Notes under the pieces: generated by a model
Database searches by the model: none
Seen by the model: the letters and a program-made list of their open reading frames with translations, nothing else
What the model was told of the DNA's origin: nothing
In this document: positions 14,621 through 29,300 of the stretch, piece after piece
Layout: every line of letters starts with the position of its first letter
How positions within the stretch are numbered: position 1 is the first letter of the stretch
Position numbers and translations under genes: made by a program
DNA from: Clusia tigrina
Lineage: Eukaryota > Arthropoda > Insecta > Diptera > Clusiidae
Direction of reading: 5' to 3'
DNA length: 64,000 nt
Assembly (NCBI GenBank): GCA_920105625.2
Contig: OV050032.1
Span: 70,165,879 to 70,229,878, forward strand

Positions 14621-16804
14621 TTTATTGCTGCAAAATTTCAAGGTTTTATGACGCTCCAGTAAAAAGTTACAAGCATTTGCATGTTGCAAACTTTGATAGA
14701 TGTAGGACTTACCGTATAGAAGTTAGGGCCATATGAAGTTTTATCAGTGTTTGATTTGGGACTCAAGGGTAGCATAGCTATGAGCGATAGCTTAAATTGA
14801 CAAGAGGCTCGAGCACTTTATTGTTACAAAATTTCAAGGTTTTATGACGCTCCAATAAAAAGTTACAAGCATTTGTATGTTGCAAACTTTGATAGGTGTA
14901 GGACGTACCATATAGAAGTTGGGGCCATTTGAAGTTTTATCAGTGTTTGATTTCGAACTCAAGGGTAGCAAAGCTTTAAGCGATAGCCTAAATTGAGAAG
15001 AGGCTGGAGTACTTTATTGGTACAAAATTTCAAGGTTCTATGACGCTCCCGTAAAAAGTTACAAGCATTTGTATGTTGCAAAGATTGATAGGTGTACGAC
15101 GTACCGTATATAAGTTTGGGCCATATGAAGTTTTATCAGTGTTTGATTTGGGCCTCAAGAGTAGCATAGCTTTGAGCGATAGCTTAAATTGGCAAGAGGC
15201 TCGAGTACTTCATTGTTACAAAATTTCAAGGTTTTATGACGCTCCAGTAAATAGTTACAAGTATTTGTATGTTGCAAACTTTGATAGGTGTAGGACGTAC
15301 CAATAGAAGTTAGGGTCATTTGAAGTTTTATCAGTGTTTGATTTGGGCCTCAAGAGTAGCATAGCTTTGAGCGATAGCTTAAATTGACAAGAGGCTCGAG
15401 TACTTTATTGTTACAAAATTTCAAGGATTTATGACGCTCCAGTAAAAAGTTACAAGTATTTGTATGTTGCAAACTTTGATAGGTGTAGGACGTACCAATA
15501 GAAGTTAGGGTCATTTGAAGTTTAATCAGTGTTTGATTTGGGACTCAAGGGTAGCATAGCTTTGAGCGATAGCTTAAATTGACTAAAGGCTCGAGTACTC
15601 TATTGTTACAAAATTTGAAAGTTTTATGACGCTCCAGTAAAAATTTACAAGCAATTGTATGTTGCAAACATTGATAGGTGTAGGACGTACCATATAGAAG
15701 TTAGGGCCATTTGAAGTTTTATCAGTGTTTGATTTGGGACTCAAGGGTAGCATGGCTTTGAGCGATAGCTTAAATTGACAAGAGGCTCGAGTACTTTATT
15801 GTTACAAAATTTCAAGGTTTTATGACGCTCCAGTAAAAAGTTACAAGCATTTGAATGTTGCAAACTTTGATAGGTGTGGGACGTACCGTATAGAAGTTAG
15901 GACCATTTGAAGTTTTATCAGTGTTTGATTTGGGACTTAAGGGTAGCAAAGCTTTAAGCGATAGCTTAAATTGACAAGAGGCTGGAATACTTTATTGTTA
16001 CAAAATTTCAAATTGCTATGACGCTCCAGTAAAAAGTTACAAGCATTTAAATGTTGCAAATTTTGATAGGTGTAGGACGTACCGTATAGAAGTTAGGGCC
16101 ATTTAAAGTTTTATCAGTGTTTGATGTGGGACTCAAAGGTAGCATAGCTTTGAGCGATAGCTTAAATTGACAAGAGGCTCGAGTACTTTATTGTTACAAA
16201 ATTTCAAGGTTTTATGCCGCTCAAGTAAAAAGTTACAAGCATTTGAATGTTGCAAACTTTGATAGGTGTAGGACGTACCGTATAGAAGTTAGTGCCATTT
16301 GAAGTTTTATCAGTGTTTGATTTGGGACTCAAGTGTAGCATAGCTTTGAACGATAGCTTAAATTGACAAGAGGCTCGAGAACTTAATTGTTACAAAGTTT
16401 CAAGGTTTTATGACGCTCCAGTAAAAAGTTAAAAGCACTTGTATGTTGCAAACTTTGATAGGTATAGGACGCACCGTATTGAAGTTTGGGGCCATTTGAA
16501 GTTTTATCACTTTTTAATTTTGGAGTCAAGGGTAGCATAGTTATGAGCGATAACTTAAATTGATAAGAAGCACGAGTACTTTATTGTCACAAAATTTCAA
16601 GATTTTATGACGCTCCAGTAAAAAGTTACAAGCATTTGTATGTTGCAAAGTTTGATAGGTGTATTACGTACCGTATAGAAGTTAGGGCCATTTGAAGTTT
16701 TATCAGTGTTTGATTTGGGACTCAAGGGTAGCATAGCTTTGAGCGATAGCTTAAATTAACAAGAGGCTCGAGTACTTTATTGTTACAAAATTTCACGGTT
16801 CTAT
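14621..16804 (+). repeat. Satellite block C: diverged relative of the 4772-bp unit
   Basis: This lead-in matches about 17792-19975 at a shift of about 3.17 kb, starting at the shared TTTATTGCTGCAAAATTTC variant (14621 and 17792). It is less similar than the two 4772-bp copies that follow. One patch at about 15251-15365 carries a different monomer subtype from its partner at about 18422-18536. No gene is seen. Confidence 0.75.
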
Positions 16805-19800
16805 GACGCTCCAGTAAAAATTTACAAGAATTTGTATGTTGCAAACTTTGATAGGTAAAGTGCGTACCGTCTAGAAGTTAGGGCCATTTGAAGTTTTATC
16901 AGTGTTTGATTTGGGACTCAAGGGTAGCATAGCTTTGAGCGATAGCTTAAATTGACAAGAGGCTAGAGTACTTTATTGTTACAAAATTTCAAGGTCTTAC
17001 GACGCTCCAGTAAAAAGTTACAAGCATTTGTATGTTGCAAACTTTACTTTCAAAATTTACAAGTATTTGTATGTTGCAAACTTTGATAGGTGTAGGACGT
17101 ACCAATAGAAGTTAGGGTCATTTGAAATTTAATCAGTGTTTGATTTGGGACTCAAGGGTAGCATAGCTTTGAGCGATAGCTTAAATTGACAAAAGGCTCG
17201 AGTACTCTATTGTTACAAAATTTGAAAGTTTTATGACGCTCCAGTAAAAATTTACAAGCAATTGTATGTTGCAAACATTGATAGGTGTAGGACGTACCAT
17301 ATAGAAGTTAGGGCCATTTGAAGTTTTATCAGTGTTTGATTTGGGACTCAAGGGTAGCATGGCTTTGAGCGATAGCTTAAATTGACAAGAGGCTCGAGTA
17401 CTTTATTGTTACAAAATTTCAAGGTTTTATGACGCTCCAGTAAAAAGTTACAAGCATTTGAATGTTGCAAACTTTGATAGGTGTGGGACGTACCGTATAG
17501 AAGTTAGGACCATTTGAAGTTTTATCAGTGTTTGATTTGGGACTTAAGGGTAGCAAAGCTTTAAGCGATAGCTTAAATTGACAAGAGGCTGGAATACTTT
17601 TGTTACAAAATTTCAAATTGCTATGACGCTCCAGTAAAAAGTTACAAGCATTTGTATGTCGCAAACTTTGATAGGTGCAGGACGTACCATATAGAAGTTA
17701 GGGCCATTTGATGTTTTATCAGTGTTTGATTTGGGACTCAAGGGTAGCATAGCTTTGAGCGATAGCTTAAATTGACAAGAGGCTCGAGTACTTTATTGCT
17801 GCAAAATTTCAATGTTTTATGACGCTCCAGTAAAAAGTTACAAGCATTTGCATGTTGCAAACTTTGATAGATGTAGGACTTACCGTATAGAAGTTAGGGC
17901 CATATGAAGTTTTATCAGTGTTTGATTTGGGACTCAAGGGTAGCATAGCTATGAGCGATAGCTTAAATTGACAAGAGGCTCGAGCACTTTATTGTTACAA
18001 AATTTCAAGGTTTTATGACGCTCCAATAAAAAGTTACAAGCATTTGTATGTTGCAAACTTTGATAGGTGTAGGACGTACCATATAGAAGTTGGGGCCATT
18101 TGAAGTTTTATCAGTGTTTGATTTCGAACTCAAGGGTAGCAAAGCTTTAAGCGATAGCCTAAATTGAGAAGAGGCTGGAGTACTTTATTGGTACAAAATT
18201 TCAAGGTTCTATGACGCTCCCGTAAAAAGTTACAAGCATTTGTATGTTGCAAAGATTGATAGGTGTACGACGTACCGTATATAAGTTTGGGCCATATGAA
18301 GTTTTATCAGTGTTTGATTTGGGCCTCAAGAGTAGCATAGCTTTGAGCGATAGCTTAAATTGGCAAGAGGCTCGAGTACTTCATTGTTACAAAATTTCAA
18401 GGTTTTATGACGCTCCAGTAAAAAGTTACAAGCATTTGTATGTTGCAAACTTTGATAGATGTAGGACATACCGTATAAAAGTTAGGGCCATATGAAGTTT
18501 TATCAGTGTTTGATTTGGGACTCAAGGGTAGCATAGCTTTGAGCGATAGCTTAAATTGACAAGAGGCTCGAGTACTTTATTGTTACAAAATTTCAAGGTT
18601 TTATGACGCTCCAGTAAAAAGTTACAAGTATTTGTATGTTGCAAACTTTGATAGGTGTAGGACGTACCAATAGAAGTTAGGGTCATTTGAAGTTTAATCA
18701 GTGTTTGATTTGGGACTCAAGGGTAGCATAGCTTTGAGCGATAGCTTAAATTGACAAAAGGCTCGAGTACTCTATTGTTACAAAATTTGAAAGTTTTATG
18801 ACGCTCCAGTAAAAATTTACAAGCAATTGTATGTTGCAAACATTGATAGGTGTAGGACGTACCATATAGAAGTTAGGGCCATTTGAAGTTTTATCAGTGT
18901 TTGATTTGGGACTCAAGGGTAGCATGGCTTTGAGCGATAGCTTAAATTGACAAGAGGCTCGAGTACTTTATTGTTACAAAATTTCAAGGTTTTATGACGC
19001 TCCAGTAAAAAGTTACAAGCATTTGAATGTTGCAAACTTTGATAGGTGTGGGACGTACCGTATAGAAGTTAGGACCATTTGAAGTTTTATCAGTGTTTGA
19101 TTTGGGACTTAAGGGTAGCAAAGCTTTAAGCGATAGCTTAAATTGACAAGAGGCTGGAATACTTTTGTTACAAAATTTCAAATTGCTATGACGCTCCAGT
19201 AAAAAGTTACAAGCATTTAAATGTTGCAAATTTTGATAGGTGTAGGACGTACCGTATAGAAGTTAGGGCCATTTAAAGTTTTATCAGTGTTTGATTTGGG
19301 ACTCAAGGGTAGCATAGCTTTGAGCGATAGCTTAAATTGACAAGAGGCTCGAGTACTTTATTGTTACAAAATTTCAAGGTTTTATGCCGCTCCAGTAAAA
19401 AGTTACAAGCATTTGAATGTTGCAAACTTTGATAGGTGTAGGACGTACCGTATAGAAGTTAGTGCCATTTGAAGTTTTATCAGTGTTTGATTTGGGACTC
19501 AAGTGTAACATAGCTTTGAACGATAGCTTAAATTGACAAGAGGCTCGAGAACTTAATTGTTACAAAGTTTCAAGGTTTTATGACGCTCCAGTAAAAAGTT
19601 AAAAGCACTTGTATGTTGCAAACTTTGATAGGTATAGGACGCACCGTATTGAAGTTTGGGGCCATTTGAAGTTTTATCACTTTTTAATTTTGGAGTCAAG
19701 GGTAGCATAGTTATGAGCGATAACTTAAATTGATAAGAAGCACGAGTACTTTATTGTCACAAAATTTCAAGATTTTATGACGCTCCAGTAAAAAGTTTCA

Positions 19801-22800
19801 AGCATTTGTATGTTGCAAAGTTTGATAGGTGTATTACGTACCGTATAGAAGTTAGGGCCATTTGAAGTTTTATCAGTGTTTGATTTGGGACTCAAGGGTA
19901 GCATAGCTTTGAGCGATAGCTTAAATTAACAAGAGGCTCGAGTACTTTATTGTTACAAAATTTCACGGTTCTATGACGCTCCAGTAAAAATTTACAAGAA
20001 TTTGTATGTTGCAAACTTTGATAGGTAAAGTGCGTACCGTCTAGAAGTTAGGGCCATTTGAAGTTTTATCAGTGTTTGATTTGGGACTCAAGGGTAGCAT
20101 AGCTTTGAGCGATAGCTTAAATTGACAAGAGGCTAGAGTACTTTATTGTTACAAAATTTCAAGGTCTTACGACGCTCCAGTAAAAAGTTACAAGCATTTG
20201 TATGTTGCAAACTTTACTTTAAAAATTTACAAGTATTTGTATGTTGCAAACTTTGATAGGTGTAGGACGTACCAATAGAAGTTAGGGTCATTTGAAGTTT
20301 AATCAGTGTTTGATTTGGGACTCAAGGGTAGCATAGCTTTGAGCGATAGCTTAAATTGACAAGAGGCTCGAGTACTCTATTGTTACAAAATTTCAAGGTT
20401 TACGCTCCAGTAAAAAGTTACAAGCATTTGTATGTCGCAAACTTTGATAGGTGCAGGACGTACCATATAGAAGTTAGGGCCATTTGAAGTTTTATCAGTG
20501 TTTGATTTGGAACTCAAGGGTAGCAAAGCTTTAAGCGATAGCTTAAATTGAGAAGAGGCTGGAGTACTCTATTGTTACAAAATTTCAAGGTGTTATGACG
20601 CTCCAGTAAAAAGTTACAAGCATTTGTATGTTGGAAATTTTGATAGGTGTAAGACGTACCGTATAGAAGTAAGGCCATTTGAAGTTTTATCAGTGTTTGA
20701 TTTGGGACTCAAGGGTAGCATAGCTTTGAGCGATAGCTTAAATTGACAAGAGGCTCGAGTACTTTATTGTTACAAAATTTCAAGGTTTTATGACGCTCCA
20801 GTAAATAGTTACAAGCATTTGTATGTTTCAAACTTTGATAGATGTAGGACATACCGTATAGAAGTTAGGGCCATTTGAAGTTTTATCAGTGTTTGATTTG
20901 GGACTCAAGGGTAGCATAGCTTTGAGCGATAGCTTAAATTGACAAGAGGCTAGAGTACTTTATTGTTACAAAATTTCAAGGTCTTACGACGCTCCAGTAA
21001 AAAGTTACAAGCATTTGTATGTTGCAAACTTTGAGAGGTGTATGACGTACCATATAGAAGCTAGGGCCATTTGAAGTTTTTCAGTGTTTGATTTGGGACT
21101 CAAGGGTAGCATAGCTTTGAGCGATAGCTTAAATTGACAAGAGGCTCGAGTACTTTATTGTTACAAAATTTCAAGGTTTTATGACGCTCCAGTAAAAAGT
21201 TACAAGCATTTGAATGTTGCAAACTTTGATAGGTGTAGGACGTACCGTATAGAAGTTAGTGCCATTTGAAGTTTTATCAGTTTTTGATTTGGGACTCAAG
21301 GGTAGCATAGCTTTACGCGATAGCTTAAATTGACAAGAGGCTGGAGTACTTTATTGTTACAAAATTTCAAGGTGTTATGACGCTCCAGTAAAAAGTTAAA
21401 AGCACTTGTATGTTGCAAAACTTTGATAGGTATAGGACGCACCGTATTGAAGTTTGGGGCCATTTGAAGTTTTATCACTTTTTGATTCTGGAGTCAAGGG
21501 TAGCATAGTTATGAGCGATAACTTAAATTTATAAGAAGCACGAGTACTTTATGGTCACAAAATTTCAAGATTTTTTGACGCTCCAGTAAAAATTTACAAG
21601 AATTTGTATGTTGCAAACTTTGATAGGTAAAGTGCGTACCGTCTAGAAGTTAGGGCCATTTGAAGTTTTATCAGTGTTTGATTTGGGACTCAAGGGTAGC
21701 ATAGCTTTGAGCGATAGCTTAAATTGACAAGAGGCTAGAGTACTTTATTGTTACAAAATTTCAAGGTCTTACGACGCTCCAGTAAAAAGTTACAAGCATT
21801 TGTATGTTGCAAACTTTACTTTCAAAATTTACAAGTATTTGTATGTTGCAAACTTTGATAGGTGTAGGACGTACCAATAGAAGTTAGGGTCATTTGAAAT
21901 TTAATCAGTGTTTGATTTGGGACTCAAGGGTAGCATAGCTTTGAGCGATAGCTTAAATTGACAAAAGGCTCGAGTACTCTATTGTTACAAAATTTGAAAG
22001 TTTTATGACGCTCCAGTAAAAATTTACAAGCAATTGTATGTTGCAAACATTGATAGGTGTAGGACGTACCATATAGAAGTTAGGGCCATTTGAAGTTTTA
22101 TCAGTGTTTGATTTGGGACTCAAGGGTAGCATGGCTTTGAGCGATAGCTTAAATTGACAAGAGGCTCGAGTACTTTATTGTTACAAAATTTCAAGGTTTT
22201 ATGACGCTCCAGTAAAAAGTTACAAGCATTTGAATGTTGCAAACTTTGATAGGTGTGGGACGTACCGTATAGAAGTTAGGACCATTTGAAGTTTTATCAG
22301 TGTTTGATTTGGGACTTAAGGGTAGCAAAGCTTTAAGCGATAGCTTAAATTGACAAGAGGCTGGAATACTTTTGTTACAAAATTTCAAATTGCTATGACG
22401 CTCCAGTAAAAAGTTACAAGCATTTGTATGTCGCAAACTTTGATAGGTGCAGGACGTACCATATAGAAGTTAGGGCCATTTGATGTTTTATCAGTGTTTG
22501 ATTTGGGACTCAAGGGTAGCATAGCTTTGAGCGATAGCTTAAATTGACAAGAGGCTCGAGTACTTTATTGCTGCAAAATTTCAATGTTTTATGACGCTCC
22601 AGTAAAAAGTTACAAGCATTTGCATGTTGCAAACTTTGATAGATGTAGGACTTACCGTATAGAAGTTAGGGCCATATGAAGTTTTATCAGTGTTTGATTT
22701 GGGACTCAAGGGTAGCATAGCTATGAGCGATAGCTTAAATTGACAAGAGGCTCGAGCACTTTATTGTTACAAAATTTCAAGGTTTTATGACGCTCCAATA

Positions 22801-25800
22801 AAAAGTTACAAGCATTTGTATGTTGCAAACTTTGATAGGTGTAGGACGTACCATATAGAAGTTGGGGCCATTTGAAGTTTTATCAGTGTTTGATTTCGAA
22901 CTCAAGGGTAGCAAAGCTTTAAGCGATAGCCTAAATTGAGAAGAGGCTGGAGTACTTTATTGGTACAAAATTTCAAGGTTCTATGACGCTCCCGTAAAAA
23001 GTTACAAGCATTTGTATGTTGCAAAGATTGATAGGTGTACGACGTACCGTATATAAGTTTGGGCCATATGAAGTTTTATCAGTGTTTGATTTGGGCCTCA
23101 AGAGTAGCATAGCTTTGAGCGATAGCTTAAATTGGCAAGAGGCTCGAGTACTTCATTGTTACAAAATTTCAAGGTTTTATGACGCTCCAGTAAAAAGTTA
23201 CAAGCATTTGTATGTTGCAAACTTTGATAGATGTAGGACATACCGTATAAAAGTTAGGGCCATATGAAGTTTTATCAGTGTTTGATTTGGGACTCAAGGG
23301 TAGCATAGCTTTGAGCGATAGCTTAAATTGACAAGAGGCTCGAGTACTTTATTGTTACAAAATTTCAAGGATTTATGACGCTCCAGTAAAAAGTTACAAG
23401 TATTTGTATGTTGCAAACTTTGATAGGTGTAGGACGTACCAATAGAAGTTAGGGTCATTTGAAGTTTAATCAGTGTTTGATTTGGGACTCAAGGGTAGCA
23501 TAGCTTTGAGCGATAGCTTAAATTGACAAAAGGCTCGAGTACTCTATTGTTACAAAATTTGAAAGTTTTATGACGCTCCAGTAAAAATTTACAAGCAATT
23601 GTATGTTGCAAACATTGATAGGTGTAGGACGTACCATATAGAAGTTAGGGCCATTTGAAGTTTTATCAGTGTTTGATTTGGGACTCAAGGGTAGCATGGC
23701 TTTGAGCGATAGCTTAAATTGACAAGAGGCTCGAGTACTTTATTGTTACAAAATTTCAAGGTTTTATGACGCTCCAGTAAAAAGTTACAAGCATTTGAAT
23801 GTTGCAAACTTTGATAGGTGTGGGACGTACCGTATAGAAGTTAGGACCATTTGAAGTTTTATCAGTGTTTGATTTGGGACTTAAGGGTAGCAAAGCTTTA
23901 AGCGATAGCTTAAATTGACAAGAGGCTGGAATACTTTTGTTACAAAATTTCAAATTGCTATGACGCTCCAGTAAAAAGTTACAAGCATTTAAATGTTGCA
24001 AATTTTGATAGGTGTAGGACGTACCGTATAGAAGTTAGGGCCATTTAAAGTTTTATCAGTGTTTGATTTGGGACTCAAGGGTAGCATAGCTTTGAGCGAT
24101 AGCTTAAATTGACAAGAGGCTCGAGTACTTTATTGTTACAAAATTTCAAGGTTTTATGCCGCTCCAGTAAAAAGTTACAAGCATTTGAATGTTGCAAACT
24201 TTGATAGGTGTAGGACGTACCGTATAGAAGTTAGTGCCATTTGAAGTTTTATCAGTGTTTGATTTGGGACTCAAGTGTAACATAGCTTTGAACGATAGCT
24301 TAAATTGACAAGAGGCTCGAGAACTTAATTGTTACAAAGTTTCAAGGTTTTATGACGCTCCAGTAAAAAGTTAAAAGCACTTGTATGTTGCAAACTTTGA
24401 TAGGTATAGGACGCACCGTATTGAAGTTTGGGGCCATTTGAAGTTTTATCACTTTTTAATTTTGGAGTCAAGGGTAGCATAGTTATGAGCGATAACTTAA
24501 ATTGATAAGAAGCACGAGTACTTTATTGTCACAAAATTTCAAGATTTTATGACGCTCCAGTAAAAAGTTTCAAGCATTTGTATGTTGCAAAGTTTGATAG
24601 GTGTATTACGTACCGTATAGAAGTTAGGGCCATTTGAAGTTTTATCAGTGTTTGATTTGGGACTCAAGGGTAGCATAGCTTTGAGCGATAGCTTAAATTA
24701 ACAAGAGGCTCGAGTACTTTATTGTTACAAAATTTCACGGTTCTATGACGCTCCAGTAAAAATTTACAAGAATTTGTATGTTGCAAACTTTGATAGGTAA
24801 AGTGCGTACCGTCTAGAAGTTAGGGCCATTTGAAGTTTTATCAGTGTTTGATTTGGGACTCAAGGGTAGCATAGCTTTGAGCGATAGCTTAAATTGACAA
24901 GAGGCTAGAGTACTTTATTGTTACAAAATTTCAAGGTCTTACGACGCTCCAGTAAAAAGTTACAAGCATTTGTATGTTGCAAACTTTACTTTAAAAATTT
25001 ACAAGTATTTGTATGTTGCAAACTTTGATAGGTGTAGGACGTACCAATAGAAGTTAGGGTCATTTGAAGTTTAATCAGTGTTTGATTTGGGACTCAAGGG
25101 TAGCATAGCTTTGAGCGATAGCTTAAATTGACAAGAGGCTCGAGTACTCTATTGTTACAAAATTTCAAGGTTTACGCTCCAGTAAAAAGTTACAAGCATT
25201 TGTATGTCGCAAACTTTGATAGGTGCAGGACGTACCATATAGAAGTTAGGGCCATTTGAAGTTTTATCAGTGTTTGATTTGGAACTCAAGGGTAGCAAAG
25301 CTTTAAGCGATAGCTTAAATTGAGAAGAGGCTGGAGTACTCTATTGTTACAAAATTTCAAGGTGTTATGACGCTCCAGTAAAAAGTTACAAGCATTTGTA
25401 TGTTGGAAATTTTGATAGGTGTAAGACGTACCGTATAGAAGTAAGGCCATTTGAAGTTTTATCAGTGTTTGATTTGGGACTCAAGGGTAGCATAGCTTTG
25501 AGCGATAGCTTAAATTGACAAGAGGCTCGAGTACTTTATTGTTACAAAATTTCAAGGTTTTATGACGCTCCAGTAAATAGTTACAAGCATTTGTATGTTT
25601 CAAACTTTGATAGATGTAGGACATACCGTATAGAAGTTAGGGCCATTTGAAGTTTTATCAGTGTTTGATTTGGGACTCAAGGGTAGCATAGCTTTGAGCG
25701 ATAGCTTAAATTGACAAGAGGCTAGAGTACTTTATTGTTACAAAATTTCAAGGTCTTACGACGCTCCAGTAAAAAGTTACAAGCATTTGTATGTTGCAAA

Positions 25801-26348
25801 CTTTGAGAGGTGTATGACGTACCATATAGAAGCTAGGGCCATTTGAAGTTTTTCAGTGTTTGATTTGGGACTCAAGGGTAGCATAGCTTTGAGCGATAGC
25901 TTAAATTGACAAGAGGCTCGAGTACTTTATTGTTACAAAATTTCAAGGTTTTATGACGCTCCAGTAAAAAGTTACAAGCATTTGAATGTTGCAAACTTTG
26001 ATAGGTGTAGGACGTACCGTATAGAAGTTAGTGCCATTTGAAGTTTTATCAGTTTTTGATTTGGGACTCAAGGGTAGCATAGCTTTACGCGATAGCTTAA
26101 ATTGACAAGAGGCTGGAGTACTTTATTGTTACAAAATTTCAAGGTGTTATGACGCTCCAGTAAAAAGTTAAAAGCACTTGTATGTTGCAAAACTTTGATA
26201 GGTATAGGACGCACCGTATTGAAGTTTGGGGCCATTTGAAGTTTTATCACTTTTTGATTCTGGAGTCAAGGGTAGCATAGTTATGAGCGATAACTTAAAT
26301 TTATAAGAAGCACGAGTACTTTATGGTCACAAAATTTCAAGATTTTTT
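16805..26348 (+). repeat. Satellite block D: two tandem copies of a 4772-bp higher-order unit
   Basis: Copy 1 is 16805-21576 and copy 2 is 21577-26348. The offset of 4772 holds at every landmark checked (17419/22191, 18244/23016, 18984/23756, 21296/26068). The copies are almost identical; one difference is AAGGTTTTATG near 18595 against AAGGATTTATG near 23367. Similarity ends at about 26349, where AAAAAGTTACAAGC replaces AAAAATTTACAAGA. The unit is about 24.3 monomers long because it contains partial monomers. No gene is seen. Confidence 0.9.
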
Positions 26349-29300
26349 GACGCTCCAGTAAAAAGTTACAAGCATTTGTATGTTGCAAAGTTTGATAGGT
26401 GTAGGACGTACCGTATAGAAGTTAGGGCCATTTGAAGTTTTATCAGTGTTTGATTTGGGACTCAAGGGTAGCATAGCTTTGAGCGACAGCTTAAATTGAC
26501 AAGAGGCTCGAATACTTTATTGTTACAAAATTTCAAGGTTCTATGACGCTCCAGTAAAAATTTACAAGAATTTGTATGTTGCAAACTTTGATAGGTTTAG
26601 TTCGTACCGTCTAGAAGTTAGGGCCATTTGAAGTTTAATCAGTGTTTGATTTGCGACTCAAGGGTAGCATAGCTTTGAGCGATAGCTTAAATTGACAAGA
26701 GGCTCGAGTACTTTATTGTTACAAAATTTCAAGGTTTTATGACGCTCCAGTAAAAATTTACAAGCAATTGTATGTTGAAACTTTGATAGGTGTAGGACGT
26801 ACCATATAGAAGTTAGGGCCATTTGAAGTTTTATCAGTGTTTGATTTGGGACTCAAGGGTAGCATAGCTTTGAGCGATAGCTTGAATTGACAAGAGGCTC
26901 GAGTACTTTATTGTTACAAAATTTCAAGGTTTTATGACGCTACAGTAAAAAGTTACAAGCATTTGTATGTTGCAAACTATGATAGGTATAGGACGCACCG
27001 TATTTAATTTAGGGGCCATTTGAAGTTTTATCACTGTTTGATTTTGGAGTCAAGGGTAGCATAGTTATGAGCGATAGCTTAAATTGATAAGAAGTACGAG
27101 TACTTTATTGTCACAAAATTTCAAGGTTTTATGACGCTCCAGTAAAAAGTTACAAGCATTTGTATGTTGCAAACTTTGATAGATGTAGGACATACCGTAT
27201 AGAAGTTAGGGCCATATGAAGTTTTATCAGTGTTTGATTTGGGACTCAAGGGTAGCATAGCTATGAGCGATAGCTTAAATTGACAAGAGGCTCGAGTACT
27301 TTATTGTTACAAAATTTCAAGGTTTTATGACGCTCCAGTAAAAAGTTACAAGCATTTGTATGTTGCAAACTTTGATAGGTGTAGGACGTACCATATAGAA
27401 GTTGGGGCCATTTGAAGTTTTTTCAGTGCTTGATTTGGAACTCAAAGGTAGCAAAGCTTTAAGCGATAGCTTAAATTGAGAAGAGGCTGGAGTACTTTAT
27501 TGTTACCAAATTTCGAGGTGTTATGACGCTCCAGTAAAAAGTTACAAGCATTTGTATGTTGCAAATTTTGATAGGTGTAGGACGTACCGTATAGAAGTAA
27601 GGCTATTTGAAGTTTTTTTCAGTGTTTGATTTGGGACTCAAGGGTAGCATAGCTTTGAGCGATAGCTTAAATTGACAAGCGGCTCGAGTACTTTATTGTT
27701 ACCAAATTTCAAGGTTTTATGACGCTCCAGTAAATAGTTACAAGCATTTGTATGTTTCAAACTTTGATAGATGTAGGACATACCGTATAGAAGTTAGGGC
27801 CATTTGAAGTTTTATCAGTGTTTGATTTGGGACTCAAGGGTAGCATAGCTTTGAGCGATAGCTTAAATTGACAAGAGGCTAGAGTACTTTATTGTTACAA
27901 AATTTCAAGGTCTTATGACGCTTCAGTAAAAAGTTACAAGCATTTGTATGTTGCAAATTTTGATAGGTGTAGGACGTACCGTATAGAAGTTAGGGCCATT
28001 TAAAGTTTTATCAGTGTTTGATTTGGGACTCAAGGGTAGCATAGCTTTGAGCGATAGCTTGAATTGACAAGAGGCTCGAGTACTTTATTGTTACAAAATT
28101 TCAAGGTTTTAAGCCGCTCCAGTAAAAAGTTACAAGCATTTGAATGTTGCAAACTTTATTAGGTGTAGGACGCACCGTATAGAAGTTAGTGCCATTTGAA
28201 GTTTTATCAGTGTTTGATTTGGGACTCAAGGGTAGTATAGCTTTGAACGATAGCTTAAATTGACAAGAGGCTCGAGAACTTAATTGTTACAAAGTTTCAA
28301 GGTTTTATGACGCTCCAGTAAAAAGTTAAAAGCACTTGTATGTTGCAAACGTTGATAGGTATAGGACGCACCGTATTGAAGTTTGGGGCCATTTGAAGTT
28401 TTATCACTTTTTGATTCTGGAGTCAAGGGTACCATAGTTATGAGCGATAACTTAAATTGATACGAAGCATGAGTACTTTATTGTCACAAAATTTCAAGAT
28501 TTTATGACGCTCCAGTAAAAAGTTACAAGCATTTGTATGTTGCAAAGTTTGATAGGTGTACGACGTACCGTATAGAAGGTTGGGCCATTTGAAGTTTTAT
28601 CAGTGTTTGATTTGGGACTCAAGAGTAGCATAGCTTTGAGCGATAGCTTAAATTGACAAGAGGCTCGAGTACTTTATTGCTGCAAAATTTCAAGGTTTTA
28701 TGACGCTCCAGTAAAAAGTTACAAGCATTTGCATGTTGCAAACTTTGATAGATGTAGGACGTACCGTATATAAGTTAGGGCCATTTGATGTTTTATCAGT
28801 GTTTGATTTGGGACTCAAGGGTAGCATAGCTATGAGCGATAGCTTAAATTGACAAGAGGCTCGAGTACTTTATTGTTACAAAATTTCAAGGTTTTATGAC
28901 GCTCCAATAAAAAGTTACAAGCATTTGTATGTTGCAAACTTTGATAGGTGTAGGACGTACCATATAGAAGTTGGGGCCATTTGAAGTTTTATCAGTGTTT
29001 GATTTCGAACTCAAGGGTAGCAAAGCTTTAAGCGATAGCCTAAATTGAGAAGAGGCTGGAGTACTTTATTGTTACAAAATTTCAAGGTGTTATGACGCTC
29101 CAGTAAAAAGTTACAAGCATTTGTATGTTGCAAATTTTGATAGGTGTAGGACGTACCGTATAGAAGTAAGGCCATTTGAAGTTTTATCAGTGTTTGATTT
29201 GGGACTCAAGGGTAGCATAGCTTTGAGCGATAGCTTAAATTGACAAGAGGCTCGAGTACTTTATTGTTACAAAATTTCAAGGTTTTATGACGCTCCAGTA

